Of a stretch of 64,000 bases of DNA, positions 36,426 through 45,135 are shown piece after piece; the stretch's first letter is position 1; each line of letters starts with the position of its first letter. The notes below the pieces were generated by a model that was not told where the DNA came from, searched no databases, and saw nothing but the letters and a program-made list of their open reading frames with translations. The position numbers and the translations under genes are program-made. The DNA comes from an uncultured Sphingomonadaceae bacterium (GTDB taxonomy: Bacteria; Pseudomonadota; Alphaproteobacteria; Sphingomonadales; Sphingomonadaceae): contig CALKJZ010000014.1 of assembly GCA_937995515.1 (NCBI GenBank), positions 1 through 64,000 of the forward strand. Reading direction: 5' to 3'.

Positions 36426-37940
36426 ATGCGGTTTTCCGGCTCCGGTCTTGCGTCCCATGCCCGGGGGCGTTCGCTGTGGAGGCTTGCAACATGGGGCCTT
36501 GCGGCCCTGGCGCTTGCGGCGGCACCACAGGCGGCGGCACCACAGGCGGCGGCAGCGCAGGCGGTGGTCGATGCGCGGGGGCCGCAGCCGGCGCCACATG
36601 CCCCCGGCCGGCCCTATGCCGCGCGGGGCCTGCCCGACCGGATCGTGCTGGTCGCCGGCGCGGACCCGGCGCGCGAGATGGCCGTTTCGTGGCGGACCGA
36701 CGTGAACCAGCCCAAGGCCGAGCTCGACCTTGTGGAAATGGCGAACGCGCCCAACTTCGGCCTGCGCGTCCGCCGGGTCGGGGGCACCTCCACGCGCGTC
36801 CTCAGCGAGAATGGCGAGGCGATCCATCACCGGGCGCGCCTTTCGGGGCTCAAGCCCGCCACCACCTATGGCTACCGGGTGAAGGGGGCCGACGGCTGGA
36901 GCGAGTGGCACCAGTTCCGCACCGCGGCCGCAAGCCGGGCCCCGTTCCGCTTCCTCTATTTCGGCGACACGCAGAACAGCATCCTCTCGATCGGCGCGCT
37001 TGCGTGGCGGCGGGCGCTGCTGCAGGCGGGCGACCCGGCATTCATCGTCCACGCCGGCGATCTGGTTGCCTCGCGGGAGGAACTGGTCCACGACGACGAG
37101 TGGGGCGAATGGGCGGCGGCCGGCGGCTGGGCGCTGGCGGCGCTGCCGCAGATCGCGGCTGCCGGGAACCACGAATATGTCGATGTCACCCTGCCCGACG
37201 GCCGGGAATCCCGCCGGCTCGGTGCGCACTGGGCGCTCACCCTGCCGTTTCCCGGCAATGGCGCACCGGGCGTGGAGACGACCACCGGCGTGATCGACTG
37301 GCAGGGCGTGCGCTTTATCATCCTCGATGGCACCTCGGCCATCGACCTCGGCACGCTCGAGGTGCAGACCCGCTGGCTGGAGGCCGAGCTCAGCCGGCCC
37401 GGAGCCGACTGGACGGTGGTCGTGATGCATCAGCCGGTCTTCACCTGCGCCCGGCCGGATGACACACCCCGAATCGGCGAGGCGTGGCGGCCGCTGTTCG
37501 AGCGCTACCGCGTCGATCTCGTGCTCCAGGGGCACGACCATTGCTACCACCGTCTCACCGACCCGCGCGGGCGTGCGGCCGGGTCCAAGGCGCGGGCGCA
37601 GGGCGGCGCGCAGGGCCCGGTCTACCTGATCTCGGTCACGGGATCGAAGATGTACGGACTGAGCCAGCGGGCGCTGGCCCAGGCAGACCGGGTGGCGGAG
37701 GATACACGGCTGTTCCAGATCGTCGATGTCTCGCCCGGACGGATGGCCGTGCGCGCGCACCTTGCGACAGGCGAGCTCTACGACGCCTTCGACCTCGTGC
37801 GCGGCCGCGACGGGCGCAACCGGCTCGTGGAGCCGGTGCGGGATCTTCCGGCCATGCGGCGCTGCACCGGCGCCACGCACGATCTCAATGCGGACTCGCT
37901 CAATGCGGACTCGCTGCCCTGCACCGTGAGGAGACGCTGA
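36426..37940 (+). CDS. Secreted purple-acid-phosphatase-like metallophosphoesterase
   Basis: A 504-residue exported phosphatase. After a signal peptide (LWRLATWGLAALALAAAPQAAA) there is the fibronectin-III-like N-domain of purple acid phosphatases (MAVSWRTDVNQPKAEL; HRARLSGLKPATTYGYRV), then the dinuclear metal site: FLYFGDTQNS, FIVHAGDLVAS, AAAGNHEYVD, VVVMHQPVF and LQGHDHCYHR. The ATG at 36426 gives the signal peptide a clean n-region; earlier ATGs in the ORF track do not. The C-terminal tail carries a 15-bp tandem duplication (NADSLNADSL). Its stop overlaps the phytase start (TGATG). It probably removes phosphate from organic phosphates in the periplasm under Pho control. Confidence 0.88.
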   Translation: MRFSGSGLASHARGRSLWRLATWGLAALALAAAPQAAAPQAAAAQAVVDARGPQPAPHAPGRPYAARGLPDRIVLVAGADPAREMAVSWRTDVNQPKAELDLVEMANAPNFGLRVRRVGGTSTRVLSENGEAIHHRARLSGLKPATTYGYRVKGADGWSEWHQFRTAAASRAPFRFLYFGDTQNSILSIGALAWRRALLQAGDPAFIVHAGDLVASREELVHDDEWGEWAAAGGWALAALPQIAAAGNHEYVDVTLPDGRESRRLGAHWALTLPFPGNGAPGVETTTGVIDWQGVRFIILDGTSAIDLGTLEVQTRWLEAELSRPGADWTVVVMHQPVFTCARPDDTPRIGEAWRPLFERYRVDLVLQGHDHCYHRLTDPRGRAAGSKARAQGGAQGPVYLISVTGSKMYGLSQRALAQADRVAEDTRLFQIVDVSPGRMAVRAHLATGELYDAFDLVRGRDGRNRLVEPVRDLPAMRRCTGATHDLNADSLNADSLPCTVRRR

Positions 37941-39031
37941 TGCGACACGGCGGCCTCGGCCCGGCGCTGCTTCTGCTGGCAGCCTGCCAGCAGGCGGCCG
38001 CACCCGAGACCGGCGAGCGCGTGGTGTCCGCAGAGGCCGTGGCGGTGCCCGCTGCGCTGGAGACCGAGGTCCCGCGCGACCGTTTTCTCGATGCCGACGA
38101 TCCGGCGCTGTGGGCCGACCCGCGCGACCCCTCGCGCGCGCTCATCTTCGTCACCGACAAGAGCGAGGGCCTTTATGTGCACGGGATCGACGGCCGACGG
38201 CGGCAGTTCCTTGCCGACGGGCCGATCAACAATGTGGACGTCCGCGACGGCTTTGCCGTCGGCGGGCGCGGGATGGTGCTGGTGGTCGGTGGCGAGCGCC
38301 GGCGCTTCGGCCTCATGACCTGGCTCCTCGACCCGGACAGCCTCGAGGTCCGCCCCTATGGATTCATCCCCACGCCCGGGTCCTTCGGCGAGCCCTACGG
38401 CTCCTGCCTCGGACGGGTGGACGGGCGGATGCTTGCCGCGGTCAACAACAAGGATGGTGCAATCCAGGTCTGGGAGATTGCCGACCGCGGCGGGCAGCCG
38501 CAGGCGGCGCTGCTCCACGAGATGAAGCTGGGCTCGCAGACCGAGGGCTGCGTGATCGACGACGCGCGCGGGCTGCTCTATGTCGGCGAGGAGGATGTGG
38601 CCATCTGGCGCTTCGACCTCGCGCGCCCGACCGACCCGCCGGTGCGGGTGGCCCCGGTCGATGGCCGGATCCTCGTTGCCGATGTGGAGGGACTCACCAT
38701 CATGCGCGATGGCGACCGGCGCTTCCTCATCGCCTCGAGCCAGGGCGACAGCAGCTTTCCCGTGTGGCGGATCGATGGCGCCACCTATGTGTTCGAGGGC
38801 CGGTTCCGCGTGGCCGGCGGGGCTGTCGACCCGGTCTCGCAGACCGACGGGCTCGACGCCTGGTCGGGTCCGATTGGCCCCTTTTCCGAGGGTGCCATTG
38901 CCGTCCACGACCATTGCGACGGCGAGGGCGACACAAATCCAGTCCCGGAGGTGTGTGCCAGCGACGACCGGCAGCAGAACGTGAAGCTGGTGGACTGGCG
39001 CGCGGTCAAGCGGGCGCTCGGGATCGACTGA
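37940..39031 (+). CDS. Beta-propeller phytase (3-phytase)
   Basis: A 363-residue calcium-dependent phytase that removes phosphates from myo-inositol hexakisphosphate. It begins with a lipoprotein signal (LGPALLLLAACQQ), then the family motifs DADDPALWADPRDPSRALIFVTDK, NNVDVRDGF, GSFGEPYGSCLG, LGSQTEGCVIDD, LYVGEED, ADVEGLTIM, SSQGDSSFPVW and the QTDGLDA region; the acidic residues form the Ca/phosphate sites. The lipobox suggests anchoring to a membrane instead of free secretion. It starts within the stop codon of the phosphatase gene. Together they can supply inositol phosphates and phosphate for the divergent TonB receptor and phosphate uptake. Confidence 0.93.
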   Translation: MRHGGLGPALLLLAACQQAAAPETGERVVSAEAVAVPAALETEVPRDRFLDADDPALWADPRDPSRALIFVTDKSEGLYVHGIDGRRRQFLADGPINNVDVRDGFAVGGRGMVLVVGGERRRFGLMTWLLDPDSLEVRPYGFIPTPGSFGEPYGSCLGRVDGRMLAAVNNKDGAIQVWEIADRGGQPQAALLHEMKLGSQTEGCVIDDARGLLYVGEEDVAIWRFDLARPTDPPVRVAPVDGRILVADVEGLTIMRDGDRRFLIASSQGDSSFPVWRIDGATYVFEGRFRVAGGAVDPVSQTDGLDAWSGPIGPFSEGAIAVHDHCDGEGDTNPVPEVCASDDRQQNVKLVDWRAVKRALGID

Positions 39032-39057
39032 GCCCCCGCCCGGCGGCCCCGCGATCC

Positions 39058-39396
39058 TCAGCTTCCCTTGCCGGGCTCCGGAGTGAAAAAGGCGTCGAAC
39101 TTGCCCGGCTTGCCCTTGAAATCGTCGGCATCCGGCGGGGTTGCACCCTTCACCGTGATGTTCGGCCACTGCGCCGAATAGGTGGCATTGAGCTCCATCC
39201 ACTTCTCAAGGCCCGGCTCGGTATCGGGCACGATCGCCTCGGCCGGGCACTCCGGCTCACACACCCCGCAGTCGATGCACTCATTGGGGTTGATGACGAG
39301 CATCACCTCGCCCTCGTAGAAACAGTCCACGGGGCAGACCTCCACACAGTCCATGTATTTGCACTTGATGCAGGCTTCGGTGACGACATACGTCAT
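39058..39396 (-). CDS. fdxA: 7Fe ferredoxin FdxA
   Basis: A 112-residue ferredoxin with a [3Fe-4S] and a [4Fe-4S] cluster: [25 protein letters not shown] at the start and [17 protein letters not shown] at about residues 39-55, with the long C-terminal tail ([12 protein letters not shown]) typical of alphaproteobacterial FdxA. ATG 39396 has TAGGATA upstream. It is a cytoplasmic electron carrier; the partner enzyme is not evident. The S4-domain and helicase genes lie upstream on the same strand, separated by 137 bases; a TTGACC near 39450 may be part of its promoter. Confidence 0.95.
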   Translation of the reverse strand: MTYVVTEACIKCKYMDCVEVCPVDCFYEGEVMLVINPNECIDCGVCEPECPAEAIVPDTEPGLEKWMELNATYSAQWPNITVKGATPPDADDFKGKPGKFDAFFTPEPGKGS

Positions 39397-39533
39397 GGGC
39401 GATATCCTACCAGTTCGGTCCGATATCGGCGCTCCTAACGCGGCGCCGACGGCGGGTCAATGGAGTGGAGCTACGCAGTTGTGAAGCCCCGATTTCGCGC
39501 GCCGCACCTCTCGCCGCGCGCGGTATCCCCCGG

Positions 39534-39827
39534 TCAGGCGGTCTCGTGCCGCTCCGGCCCGGGCATCAGCGGGGTGTAGGCGAGGCGCGCCTCGGCATGG
39601 GGGCCGCGGCCGCTGGGCAATGCCTCGACCCGGACCGCCACGACCTTGTCGTCCTGCGGAAAGGCGATCACGTTGCCGGGGCGCACCCTGGCGCAGCTGC
39701 GGTCGATGACGCGCCCGTCGACCCGCAGCCGCCGGCTCTCGCACAGAGCCTGGGCGGCGCTTCGGCTGCGGGCGAGGCGGGCATACCAGAGCCATTTGTC
39801 GAGGCGGAGCGCGGGGCCGTGGACCAA
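39534..39827 (-). CDS. S4-domain RNA-binding protein (HslR-like)
   Basis: A 97-residue protein dominated by an S4 domain: LRLDKWLWYARLARSRSAAQALCESRRLRVDGRVIDRS spans it (quoted parts: RLDKWLWYARLARSR and RRLRVDGRVI), followed by VRPGNVIAFP. HslR-type proteins bind stalled 50S subunits or tRNA-carrying nascent-chain complexes. It starts three bases after the helicase stop, so both RNA-related proteins are co-expressed, as commonly seen in alphaproteobacteria. Confidence 0.9.
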   Translation of the reverse strand: MVHGPALRLDKWLWYARLARSRSAAQALCESRRLRVDGRVIDRSCARVRPGNVIAFPQDDKVVAVRVEALPSGRGPHAEARLAYTPLMPGPERHETA

Positions 39828-39830
39828 GTG

Positions 39831-42497
39831 TCAGTCTCCCAACAGGTGCGAAAGGGTGGCGAAGGGGCTGGCAGGCAGGCGCCCGGCCGGCTGGCGGCGC
39901 TGCGGCTGCTGACGGGCCCGCGTGCCCGAATAGGCAAAGCCGCGGCCGTCTGCAGTGGCGGCGGCCCGGAACCCGAGCGCGCGCATGAGCGCCGAAAACT
40001 CGCGCGGGCCGAGGCCGAGCGAGCTTGCGAGCGCCGGATCGGGTGCGATGGGCGCGTTGCCGGCGCGCTCGGCCAGCCGCTGCGCGTGCACCGCGCGCGC
40101 CACCCGGTCGACCATGTCGACCCGGACGGCAATCCCGGCCACCGCCCAGAACCCTGCCACGGCGTGAAACCCGGGCGGCGCGTCGGCCTCTGGGCGGATC
40201 GAGACGAGGCCCGCGCGCGGCGGCGGCGGCATGCCCTCGATGCGGTTGAAGACGCCCCAGAGCGCCAGCCGCCAGCGTGTCGCCTCGGGCTTGAGCGCGG
40301 GCGCCACGAACACATGCACAACGCCCAGCCGCACGCCGGCCCTGGCAAGCGCGCGCCGGTCGTCGCGGGTGAGGCTGGCAAGCAGCGGATCGACTGCCGC
40401 CCGGGGCAGGGCGCCCATGGTTTCGACCAGCTGCACGACGAGCCCGCGTGCTGCCGGCGAGAGCGTGGGCGCGAGCGCGGCCACGCGGTCGAGGGCTGCC
40501 AGATGCCGGCGCCGGCTCGCCGAAAGCCAGGCGTGCAGCCGGGCCTCGACGGCTGCGCGGGCCTCCGGTGTCAGAGGGTGGAGGCTGCGGTCGAGCTCGA
40601 TGCGCGGGTTGAGCGCATCCCGCCCCCGGCGCAGCTGGGCGACCCGCGCACCGCGCCAGAGGATCCGCGGCGGCATCGCGCCATCGAAGCCGAGGGCGAA
40701 GACCTCGTCCGGGTCTGCGGCGAGTGCCCGCGCCCGCCGGGCGAGTTCGCGCGCCAGCCGCCGTTCGGCGGCCGCAAGCAGCAGCTTCTTCTCGCCCGCG
40801 CGCGCGGCCGGATCGGGCGTGAAGGCAAAGCCCGCAAGCGTGCCGATGATGATGCCGTCGACCACCACCGCGCCATCCGGGTCCACCTCCACGGCAAGAT
40901 CGGGATCCTTGAGGCGAAGCTCCCGCAGCAGCACCGAGGTCCGCCGGTCGACGAACTTCTGCATGAGCCGCTGGTGCAGCGCATCCGAAAGCTTGTCCTC
41001 CACCTGCCGCGCACGTTCGGCCCAGCCATGCGGATCGGCCAGCCAGTCGGGCCGGTGGGCGACATAGGTCCACGTGCGCGCCGCTGCGATCCGGTCGGAG
41101 ATCGTTGCGATGTCGCCTGCCACATTGTCGAGCACGGCAAGCTCGGAGCGGATCCATTCGTCGGGCAGGCGCAGATTGCCTTCCGAGAGGTGGCGGAACA
41201 CCCGCCCGACCAGCCGCGCGTGCGCCGGCGCGCCGGTGCGCCGATAATCGGGCAGGCCGCACGCAGCCCACAGGCGCTGGCACGCCTCGCGCCCCTGCGC
41301 GCGCTCCATCACCCACGGCTCGCCGGCAAGAAGCTTCAGCACGGCGACATCGATACTGTCGTCGCCGCGGATCAGCTCGGGCGCGCAGGGCCGCGCATCG
41401 AGGCTCATCACCAGCCGGTGGAGCGAGCTGAAGTCGAGCCTGGCGTTGCGCCACATGAGGCCGGTGAGCGGCGGAAACTCGTGCGCCTCGATGGCCGCCA
41501 CCTGCTCGGGCAGAAGCTCCGGCGTATGCCCCTCGGCGTGCACGAGGGTGGAGAAGGTGCCGTCGCGCTGGTGACGGCCGGCCCGGCCGGCAATCTGCGC
41601 GAGCTCGGCCGAGGCAAGCTTGCGGTGGCGGCGGCCGTCAAACTTGGCAAGGGCAGCGAACGCCACATGGTCGAGCGACATGTTGAGGCCCATGCCGATG
41701 GCGTCCGTGGCGACGAGATAGTCGACCTCGCCCGACTGGTACATGGCCACCTGGGCGTTGCGGGTGCGCGGCGAGAGCCCGCCCATCACCACGGCCGCAC
41801 CGCCCTTGTGCCGGCGCAGCATCTCGGCAAGCGCGTAGACATCGGCGGCGGTGAAGGCAACGACGGCGGTGCGCGGCGGCAGGCGGGAGAGCTTGCGCGG
41901 CTCGACAAAGGACAGGCGCGAGAAGCGCGGGCGCGAGATGATGGCCGCATCCGGAAGCAGGCGGCGGATGATCGGCCGCAGCGTCTCGGCGCCGAGGATC
42001 ATCGTCTCGGCCGTGCCGCGCATGTGGAGGAGGGCATTGGTGAACACATGGCCCCGGTCGGGGTCGGCGCCCATCTGCGCCTCGTCGATGGCGAGGAAGG
42101 GAAAGGCGCGGTCGGTCGGAAGGCTTTCGGCGGTGCACAGGAAATAGCGCGCCCCCGGCGGCACGATCCGCTCCTCGCCGGTGACCAGCGCAACCTGCCC
42201 CTGGCCCTTCAGGGCCACAACCCGGTCGTAGACCTCGCGCGCCAGAAGGCGCAGCGGAAAGCCGATCGCGCCGCCCGCGTGCGCGCACATGCGCTCGACA
42301 GCAAGATGGGTCTTGCCCGTGTTGGTCGGGCCGAGAACGGCGGTGAGCTGCGCGCGGAGCGCTGTCACCGCGGGGGCCGCCTTCCGCCGCCGCAGGACCC
42401 GCACCGCACGCCGGCGGCCAAGAGAGGGGCGGGCGCGGATGCGCCGGAGAGGGCAGATCGGGCCGCCTTCATTCCCATCTCCCACATCTAGTGGCAT
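39831..42497 (-). CDS. SUV3-like RNA helicase
   Basis: An 888-residue superfamily 2 helicase related to mitochondrial degradosome helicase SUV3. It has motif I LGPTNTGKTHLAVERM, motif II AIDEAQMGADPDRGH, TDAIGMGLNMSLDHVAF and motif VI QIAGRAGRHQRDG, followed by the SUV3-type helical region and a C-terminal extension (from ~600) ending in a basic segment. The ATG at 42497 was chosen since the preceding residues in the track look unlike protein; the ~65 residues before motif I are poorly conserved, so the true start could be later. It pairs with an S4-domain protein immediately downstream; pnp is at 54223. Confidence 0.88.
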   Translation of the reverse strand: MPLDVGDGNEGGPICPLRRIRARPSLGRRRAVRVLRRRKAAPAVTALRAQLTAVLGPTNTGKTHLAVERMCAHAGGAIGFPLRLLAREVYDRVVALKGQGQVALVTGEERIVPPGARYFLCTAESLPTDRAFPFLAIDEAQMGADPDRGHVFTNALLHMRGTAETMILGAETLRPIIRRLLPDAAIISRPRFSRLSFVEPRKLSRLPPRTAVVAFTAADVYALAEMLRRHKGGAAVVMGGLSPRTRNAQVAMYQSGEVDYLVATDAIGMGLNMSLDHVAFAALAKFDGRRHRKLASAELAQIAGRAGRHQRDGTFSTLVHAEGHTPELLPEQVAAIEAHEFPPLTGLMWRNARLDFSSLHRLVMSLDARPCAPELIRGDDSIDVAVLKLLAGEPWVMERAQGREACQRLWAACGLPDYRRTGAPAHARLVGRVFRHLSEGNLRLPDEWIRSELAVLDNVAGDIATISDRIAAARTWTYVAHRPDWLADPHGWAERARQVEDKLSDALHQRLMQKFVDRRTSVLLRELRLKDPDLAVEVDPDGAVVVDGIIIGTLAGFAFTPDPAARAGEKKLLLAAAERRLARELARRARALAADPDEVFALGFDGAMPPRILWRGARVAQLRRGRDALNPRIELDRSLHPLTPEARAAVEARLHAWLSASRRRHLAALDRVAALAPTLSPAARGLVVQLVETMGALPRAAVDPLLASLTRDDRRALARAGVRLGVVHVFVAPALKPEATRWRLALWGVFNRIEGMPPPPRAGLVSIRPEADAPPGFHAVAGFWAVAGIAVRVDMVDRVARAVHAQRLAERAGNAPIAPDPALASSLGLGPREFSALMRALGFRAAATADGRGFAYSGTRARQQPQRRQPAGRLPASPFATLSHLLGD

Positions 42498-42854
42498 GGC
42501 CCAAAGCCGCACGCAAGCCATGGTTTTATGACAGGGCGGGGCGAGCTTCGGACCGCGGCCGCGCCCAACCATGCACAGGCGCACGCTTCATCGCGCCGGC
42601 CCCACGGCTCGCCGCATGCGCACCAGAGTTGGCACGACATTTCTGTTGACGCCTGCAACTGACTGATTGATTTGGCCTCTTCACCAGCGGCTGGGGAGCG
42701 GTTCGCGCATGCAACTGGCTTGGGACGGGCGGTTCGCGCGGAATGCCGGCTGCAGGTGGCCGGCATTCCGGCCGTCTCCCTGCATGATGATCGGCGCGAA
42801 ACCCTTGTCTGCGGCGGCCGCTTGTGCCGCGCGGCCGGCCATGGCGCGCGGCTG
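42498..42854. promoter_or_regulatory. Divergent promoter region with palindrome and direct repeats
   Basis: No gene is supported in this 357-base stretch between the helicase and the M23 peptidase. It holds a perfect 12-bp inverted repeat, CGGAATGCCGGC/GCCGGCATTCCG, at 42739-42770 with an 8-base loop, and an 11-bp direct repeat GCGGTTCGCGC at 42698-42708 and 42729-42739. Both lie just upstream of the peptidase start. A TTGACG near 42645 could be a -35 for the peptidase. Confidence 0.55.
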
Positions 42855-44435
42855 ATGGCCTCCCTTGCCCCGGGTCTTGCGCCGGGCGCCGCCCCGGCCC
42901 CCTGGAGCCCCGGGAGGAGCCCCGGGAGCCGCGGCCGCGGGCTCGATGCGGGGCCTGTGGCCCGCGCGAACAGGGCCGCAGCCGCGCGCATCCAGCGGAT
43001 GGCCGACCGGCTCGCCGGCGGCGACATCGCCGTCGATCTCGGCGACCGGATCGGCTCGGGGCACTGGTGGCGCGGGCTTCTCACGCTCGGCGTGCTCCTG
43101 GGTGCGGCGCTTTCGCTCAGCACCCGGGTGCCGGTGCTGCCCGGGATGGCGGCCCCGCCCTCGCCTGAGGTGTTCGACGAGCGCGCGATCGACGCCATTG
43201 CCCCGCTCGCGCTCGCCAGCGGAACCGGGCGGCGCGTCGCTCCCACCCGCATGGTCACCCGGCTTGCCGAGCCGCCCGAGCGGCCGCGGATCGAACTGTC
43301 CGCGCGCACCGGCGCCGACGGGCTTGCAGGCGCGCTGCGGCGTGCCGGTCTCGCGCGCGAGGATCTCGAGACCGTGCTGGCCCTCGTGCGCCCGCACGCG
43401 AACCCGGCCGCCCTTCGCAGCGGCACCGAGCTCAACCTCGTGCTGGGCCGGCGCGAGACCCGCACCGTGCCACGGCCGCTCGAGGAGCTGGCATTCCGCG
43501 CGGCCTTCGACCTGAAGCTCGAGGTGGTGCGCGGGGCGGATGGCGCGCTGCGCGTGAACCCGATCCCGATCGCGGTCGACGACACCCCGCTGCGCATCAC
43601 AGGCGAGGTGGGCCGGTCGCTCCACCGCTCGCTTCGGGCGGCCGGCGTGCCGGGCCCGGTGCTTGCAGACTATCTGCGCCAGATCGGCCATGTCGTCGAC
43701 ATCCAGCGCGAGGTCGGTGCGCGCGACCGCTTCGATCTCATCATCGCCCATCGCCGCGCCGAGACCGGCGAGACGGAAACCGGCCAGCTGCTCTTCGCCG
43801 GGCTGCGCAATGGCCGGCGCGACATCCGGCTGATGCGCTGGGGCCCGAGGGGCGAGTTCTTCCGCGAGAGCGGCGAGGCCGCGCGCCAGGGTCTCATGCG
43901 CACGCCGGTCGACGGGGCCCGGCTGTCGTCCGGCTTCGGCATGCGCCTGCACCCGATCCTCGGCTTTTCGCGGCTGCACCGCGGGGTCGATTTCGCCGCC
44001 CCCACGGGCACCCCCGTGCTCGCCTCTGCCGCGGGCCGCGTGGTGCGGGCCGGCTGGGGCGGCGGCTATGGCAACATGATCGACGTGGACCACGGGCGCG
44101 GGATCGTGACCCGCTATGCGCATCTGTCGCGCATGGATGTGAAGGTGGGCCAGACGGTCAGCCAGGGCCAGCGCATCGGCGCGGTGGGCTCGACCGGCAT
44201 GTCGACCGGGCCGCACCTCCACTATGAGGTGATCCGCAACGGCGAGCCGATCGACCCGCGCTCGAACCGGCTGCTGGTGCAGGGCCCGCTGCTCGTCGGC
44301 CAGGATCTCGCCCGGTTCCGGAGCGAGATGGAGCGGCTGCTTGCCACAAGGGTTGCCAACGGGGCCACAGCCGACGGCCCGGAAGAGGCTGAAGGCCCGC
44401 CGCCCGCGCGCCGGGAAACCCGCCGCCGGGTCTGA
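42855..44435 (+). CDS. M23-family peptidoglycan endopeptidase, membrane-anchored
   Basis: A 526-residue murein peptidase or its LytM-like relative. The N-terminus has a transmembrane helix (WWRGLLTLGVLLGAALSLSTRV, ~residue 73-95), a LysM/OapA-like middle region (LARAGLAREDLETVLALV-type segment), and the C-terminal M23 domain: SSGFGMRLHPILGFSRLHRGVDFAAP (quoted in part: GMRLHPILGFSRLHRGVD), YGNMIDVDHG and STGMSTGPHLHYEVIRNG, with the zinc ligands His, Asp and HxH all present, so it should be active. ATG 42855 was chosen because the longer frame from 42672 would run through a strong palindrome; the first ~60 residues are Pro/Gly/Ala-rich and an internal start at MADRLAGGD is also possible. Confidence 0.87.
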   Translation: MASLAPGLAPGAAPAPWSPGRSPGSRGRGLDAGPVARANRAAAARIQRMADRLAGGDIAVDLGDRIGSGHWWRGLLTLGVLLGAALSLSTRVPVLPGMAAPPSPEVFDERAIDAIAPLALASGTGRRVAPTRMVTRLAEPPERPRIELSARTGADGLAGALRRAGLAREDLETVLALVRPHANPAALRSGTELNLVLGRRETRTVPRPLEELAFRAAFDLKLEVVRGADGALRVNPIPIAVDDTPLRITGEVGRSLHRSLRAAGVPGPVLADYLRQIGHVVDIQREVGARDRFDLIIAHRRAETGETETGQLLFAGLRNGRRDIRLMRWGPRGEFFRESGEAARQGLMRTPVDGARLSSGFGMRLHPILGFSRLHRGVDFAAPTGTPVLASAAGRVVRAGWGGGYGNMIDVDHGRGIVTRYAHLSRMDVKVGQTVSQGQRIGAVGSTGMSTGPHLHYEVIRNGEPIDPRSNRLLVQGPLLVGQDLARFRSEMERLLATRVANGATADGPEEAEGPPPARRETRRRV

Positions 44436-44561
44436 GCCGGGCGGAGGCGGGCGCCCGCGCGCCCCGGCCGCGCGCTCGCCCCTGCCGCAAAACTGGTCAG
44501 CCTGCCGGTCTTTTGGGCAGCCGCGGCGGCCAGTCCGTGCTGAGCCTCCCCGTGGCAGCGG

Positions 44562-44578
44562 TTGGCACGCAGTTTGCT
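44562..44578 (+). promoter_or_regulatory. Sigma-54 promoter upstream of glnBA
   Basis: TTGGCACGCAGTTTGCT matches the -24/-12 consensus (TGGCAC-N5-TTGCW) at every conserved position. It lies in the 327-base gene-free stretch before glnB and about 185 bases from its ATG, in the right orientation. Clear NtrC sites were not found upstream. The rest of the stretch shows no gene. Confidence 0.85.
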
Positions 44579-44690
44579 CGTGGAAGCGGTGGCGAGGAAA
44601 CGGCAGGCTTCTCCGCGGCCCGGCCCCTGTGGCCCTGGCACTCCGGCCCGCCCGTCAGGGCCACGGGGCTTGCGGGGCGCATGCGGGTGA

Positions 44691-45101
<411 letters not shown>

Positions 45102-45135
45102 CCCAAAGAACCCCCAAGCAACGGAAGGCCAGACC

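Noticed and set aside
42629-42645. Second sigma-54-like site (TTGGCACGACATTTCTG) upstream of the M23 gene
   Set aside because: The -24 half matches but the -12 half reads TTCT instead of TTGC, which is not expected to function.
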